From Sipunculus nudus (lineage: Eukaryota > Annelida > Sipuncula > Golfingiida > Sipunculidae), in NCBI GenBank assembly GCA_026874595.1, contig CM049319.1, forward strand, positions 37,893,473-37,957,472: DNA of 64,000 bases, given 5' to 3'. The notes under the pieces are model-generated. The model made no database searches. It saw only the letters and a list, made by a program, of their open reading frames with translations, and was not told where the DNA came from. A program made the translations under genes and the position numbers. Of the stretch, positions 60,701 through 64,000 are shown in pieces. The number at the start of each line of letters is the position of its first letter. The first letter of the stretch is position 1.

Positions 60701-63512
60701 ATTTTTTGTCATTCCTGAAGCATTTTAACATGATGTCACTGCATCAGAGATATACCATATACTTATAAATGGACAAGAATGCTTTTGTGCTATCCTACCT
60801 GAAACCAAGTGCTGGAGATCCCTTGGGTCCTTAAGGCTATTGGGATTAATCAGTGGATGATCGAAAGGATCAGTGCTGTTCAGTCTGACGTATCCCCGGC
60901 TCGCAGGATGCAGCAAGACGGGACACAGCATGAATCCCTCTTCCCCATACCGTCCGCCGTACAGTTTTTCAAACACCTTCATTGAAAATAGAAAATTAGT
61001 AACCATAATATTGAAAATTCAGTTATCGTTTCAGATTTCTTATTTATTTTAATTTGACGTAAGCTATATAATATGACTAACGAGGAGAAGAGTTAATATA
61101 GGGCCCTGCCCTGTTTTCTTATCTTATTGCTATTTTGCAATAAATATTGTTTAAACCAATATGACCAAAGCTATATTTATTGCTTAGTACACAACACATA
61201 TATCATTGGAAGCGCTAACACGATATAATTTTGAAATGCTGTAGGATCTGACACATTTGGAATTTTAACGCATATGGATTCTCCAGAATTTATTCAAAGT
61301 CAAGAATAATTGATCACCACAATCTGTAATGGCAAATGCACCCATCACGTATGAGGATCGATTTCAAGAAATATCAAAATGGGTAGCATATGCAGGTGTA
61401 TGTAATCTGTGGATTTCTAATCCTTAATCCTCATGATAGGTAGAATTAAGTGAAAAAAAACTGTTGAGATTTAAAACATCTGTCGAGAATATTCGACATC
61501 AATGAATACCACAAACATGTAAATCCTCATGTTAATTAACTTCAACGAAACGAGACAGAATTAACCATGTTATATAACCATATGAAATCGTATTATAATG
61601 CGTCAAATTTAATACTGTGATCCTCGTGCTTTATTTTTATAAACTTGATTCCTTATAAAAAGTTTATTATAAACAAGAGACTACTGATGGCATAGGTTTT
61701 TATTTAATTTTGTGAAATAAACAGCTGGCAATCTTTGAATACCTTCTTGATTTTTCTTTCAAAACGAGAGCCAAATTAGGCTAAGAAAATAGGAAAATTT
61801 CAAACGCAATACTTACATCTGCCCTGTAATTAAGGATATTATGTACTCCTGGTGACTCAAGATCAGAGGCCATTGGACCGCAAGATAAGAGAAGTTGTAT
61901 GTACGGATACTCGTGTTCTTCTGGTTGATGAGGAGAACGGAAGAAGCTGTTTATTTCAGCACAGTTTCCGCTAAATATTCCTGACAATAAGAATGACAAA
62001 AGTTACTAATGATGAACTAAAAACAATTAAAACAAGGCTACAATGAAGAGGAACTGCAAACCCCTTTGCCTTATTGACTGTTCTTAAAGGATAATACATT
62101 ATAAAATGTTTTATGGCTTTCTGGTATTATCTTATCATTTGGAAAGTGTTTGTATGCAAATATTCACATAGAAATGCATCTGGAAAAATTTATTTATTTT
62201 GTTGATAAATAAAACACTGAATATTATAAATATGCAAATATTCTCCCGAGTTCTTTGTTCATGTCAATGCATTTATGACACAAAAAATGTTTAAATCTCA
62301 CTGCTACAAGGGTATATCATCAATAAATGAATGTGTACGGGGTTAATTATTACCAGTGCCTAATAGGTCATATTCAAGACGGTTGAGTATTGACTGCCAC
62401 TCCAGTTCTGTGACTGATATTGTGGTTTCTAATGTAAAGCCTGGATCCGGGGTATGGGGGTGATCATGAAGATTCTCTCCCACCGGTAAATCTGCCACAA
62501 CAGGGATCTGCAGATTGAAATACCTTTATTTGCATTTCATTCATTCAACATATTGGGTGCATTAGATACCAGAAGAAAACAAAAATTTTACTTCTCGCAA
62601 TGGAGTTATGATGTAAGGAGATATTACTTGGATCGTCTTGCAGCATAAAGCGTCCCAACGGCGTTCCAACCGCTGAGCTCTTACTGATGCTACCCCTTGT
62701 ACACGCTGAGGCGGTCAACTATATACTTGATTTTATTTTCCTGTAAAATCATACAGGAAAATCTTATTTACATGCCACCTGCAAATGTTTTTGCATGTAC
62801 CTGTTCTGTGAAACAAAGGAGGCCTAACTTACGATTCCTCTGTTCCAGGAGAGAAATGAATATGTTTGCCTCACAATAACTGTCCTTCACCCAGGTTTTT
62901 TTTTTATGCGAACAATGCCTTGACGGTATCAATGGACTGTCGGTTTAATACAGAGTGACCTACGATGTAAAAGTACTCACTAATAATTCATATTTTGCAT
63001 ATTCATTGAATTCTAATGGAATATATATCCAATGAATAGCTTTGTTACCATGCATGTGATATGGTAAGAATGACACGATTTATCATGGATAACGCTGAAG
63101 CAATAGGCAAGCGCAGACAGCCAAAGAACTTTTACAATTAGGTGCGAGGGGGGAATAGCTTTATTACCATGTGATATGGTAACTGGCAAGAATGACACGA
63201 TTTATCATGGATAACGCTAGAGCAATAGGCAAGCGCAGACAGCCAAAGAGCTTTTACAAGTAGGTGCGGGGGGGGGGGGGGGGGGGGGCGTAGAGGTGTG
63301 ACTATCCAGCCCACGCGCTATTATATTATTCTTCATGGCCTAACCTTGAATTTGTCTAACTCTGTCTTTGGTCCTACGCCTGAGAGGAGGAGGATATGTG
63401 GTGAACCGATGGCTCCGGCAGATAGAATCACTTCCCTTGTTGCCTTGACAGTCTCAGGCTGACCATTTCGCGTAAATGTCACCCCAGCTGCAGTCTTGTC
63501 GTCGAAGATTAT
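57638..63512 (-). CDS. GMC oxidoreductase, C-terminal 340 residues (six exons, partial)
   Basis: Exons 63345-63512, 62354-62507, 61817-61980, 60799-60976, 59779-60001 and 57638-57773 join in frame with GT/AG borders (phases 0, 1, 0, 1, 2) and end in TAG. GMC enzymes oxidise alcohols, sugars or choline using FAD. The first visible exon carries [15 protein letters not shown], the second GMC signature. Further blocks are [37 protein letters not shown] and [10 protein letters not shown]. His274 of the visible part (in [10 protein letters not shown]) fits the catalytic base, and Asn318, 44 residues later, fits the partner residue as in choline oxidase. The usual length is near 580-600 residues, so the FAD-binding N-terminus lies past the right edge. 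It could be a choline-dehydrogenase-like or glucose-dehydrogenase-like enzyme; the substrate is not readable. Confidence 0.93.
57826..59660 (+). mobile_element. Satellite-bearing element, copy 3, in the oxidoreductase's last intron
   Basis: It starts CAACAAGTGACCCATGGGCC and ends with repeated CCGGCCGG, GACGG and GATCGCTATA, matching copies 1 and 2. The core is about ten diverged units of roughly 155 bp, each with a phrase like TAGGTCACnATGACCTAATT, then TTTCAGGTTTCCAAGG, then GATTCTAGGCCT. No coding sequence is present. It fills most of the 2 kb intron between exons 59779-60001 and 57638-57773. Confidence 0.8.
58252..59346. promoter_or_regulatory. Five perfect AGGTCAnnnTGACCT palindromes
   Basis: Perfect sites lie at 58252-58266, 58575-58589, 58722-58736, 58880-58894 and 59332-59346, with near-perfect ones at 58099 and 58403. 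This is the IR3 arrangement of estrogen-receptor-type response elements. They recur with the satellite unit, so shared descent explains the number; binding is not shown. Confidence 0.5.
59779..60001 (-). CDS. GMC oxidoreductase exon with the catalytic histidine
   Basis: 223 bases, entered in phase 1 and left in phase 2. It contains [12 protein letters not shown] with the presumed catalytic His, then AVVDPRL. Confidence 0.93.
60799..60976 (-). CDS. GMC oxidoreductase exon ([15 protein letters not shown])
   Basis: 178 bases, entered in phase 0 and left in phase 1. It contains [20 protein letters not shown] and [12 protein letters not shown], conserved in animal GMC enzymes. Confidence 0.93.
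61817..61980 (-). CDS. GMC oxidoreductase exon (substrate-binding region)
   Basis: 164 bases, entered in phase 1 and left in phase 0 at GTAAGT. It includes [12 protein letters not shown] and [12 protein letters not shown], part of the variable substrate-binding domain. Confidence 0.88.
62354..62507 (-). CDS. GMC oxidoreductase exon ([16 protein letters not shown])
   Basis: 154 bases, entered in phase 0 and left in phase 1. The [10 protein letters not shown] block is a conserved GMC segment. Confidence 0.92.
63035..63290. repeat. 119 bp tandem duplication followed by a G tract
   Basis: Two nearly identical copies (about 63035-63153 and 63154-63272) share GAATGACACGATTTATCATG and GGCAAGCGCAGACAGCCAAA. 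A G homopolymer of about 20 follows the second copy, where the first copy has only a short G run. It lies in an oxidoreductase intron. Confidence 0.9.
63345..63512 (-). CDS. GMC oxidoreductase exon with signature 2
   Basis: 168 bases, phase 0 on both sides. It contains [22 protein letters not shown] in part and ends LDKFK before GTTAGG. It is the first of the six exons inside the window. Confidence 0.93.
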
Positions 63513-64000
63513 CTGATCAATAAAAAAAATGATTGATATTACTTTTAGAGAGATAGAAAGGCTTAAACGAGAAGTGCAGGTAAAAAGCAGTACAACAACA
63601 TGCGCCTAACCATTATAATAAACTTTATTTATTCATATATTTTGTGGAAAAATTTAAAATCAGGAAGGCGGATGAACATATGGATTAAGACATGAGGGAG
63701 GCTGGCTGTTTAGAAGCACGTTTACATAACAAGGTCATATGCTCTTATCTTGTCGTTATAGAACACCTGAGATAAATTGAATTTTTAATAAACAGTTTAC
63801 AATAAGAAAATCTCAATATTATTTAATTCAAAAGAAATTTTATGAAACCTATCACATCAACAACAAATTTTAAAAATTGAAAACATGACTCGTAATGATC
63901 TAGCAATAGTACAAAATAATTTTTTAACCCTTTACTGTCATGAAATATAAGTACCAATAAGTATTTAAACTAATGTTATTAAACCTTTAAAGAAAACACA
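63513..64000 (-). other. Intron of the oxidoreductase gene running off the window
   Basis: AT-rich sequence upstream of the first visible oxidoreductase exon. No further exon was recognised before the edge. Confidence 0.6.

Noticed and set aside
1-64000. tRNA or rRNA genes
   Set aside because: No cloverleaf-like segment with convincing A and B boxes, and no conserved rRNA stretch, was recognised by eye.

Overview
The window looks like a stretch of invertebrate nuclear genome, most likely from a marine mollusc and possibly a bivalve. It is AT-rich, its genes are split into short exons by long introns with GT/AG borders, and repeats fill most of the space. The repeat types are ones common in bivalve genomes: mobile elements carrying satellite monomers, a dispersed GGCGGATCCAGG-type repeat, long homopolymer G/C runs, and a mix of LINE, BEL/Pao, Kolobok-like and tyrosine-recombinase remnants. 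Species cannot be read from the sequence.

Only two host genes can be supported, both on the minus strand. The first (8347-16180) is complete in four exons whose phases all match. It encodes a 218-residue secreted protein: a signal peptide, one six-cysteine kringle domain, and one eight-cysteine SUEL/rhamnose-binding-lectin domain with the YGR and DPC motifs. The second (57638 to beyond the right edge) is the C-terminal 340 residues, in six exons, of an FAD-dependent GMC oxidoreductase of the choline/glucose dehydrogenase type; its FAD-binding N-terminus lies outside the window.

Layout: 1-4560 holds a decayed LINE and a fold-back element with two ~335 bp arms. 4567-6835 is the first of three copies of one satellite-bearing element family. 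7457-8043 is a 36/37 bp minisatellite. 8236-16180 is the kringle-lectin gene, with terminal-inverted-repeat insertions in intron 1. 19235-19918 is a dispersed repeat with a second copy at 48140-49091. 20785-26090 is a nearly full-length APE-type LINE with an N-terminal 2A-like motif. 28689-33280 is a decayed transposase-like gene surrounded by copies of a short motif. 34038-37600 is a BEL/Pao relic. 39081-43880 is a Kolobok-like transposon with a THAP gene and TTAA target-site duplications. 45060-49930 holds more tandem repeats, a solo fold-back arm and a tyrosine-recombinase fragment. 50232-54297 holds two satellite-bearing elements side by side. 54300-56914 holds LINE and DNA-transposon fragments. 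57638-64000 is the oxidoreductase gene, whose last intron contains the third satellite-bearing element.

The two most notable points are the kringle plus rhamnose-binding-lectin architecture, and the satellite monomers of the three related elements. Those monomers repeatedly contain perfect nuclear-receptor-type sites: AGGTCAnnnTGACCT palindromes in the copy inside the oxidoreductase intron, and AGGTCA direct repeats in another copy. All exon models and motif calls were read by eye; no alignment or search was run.
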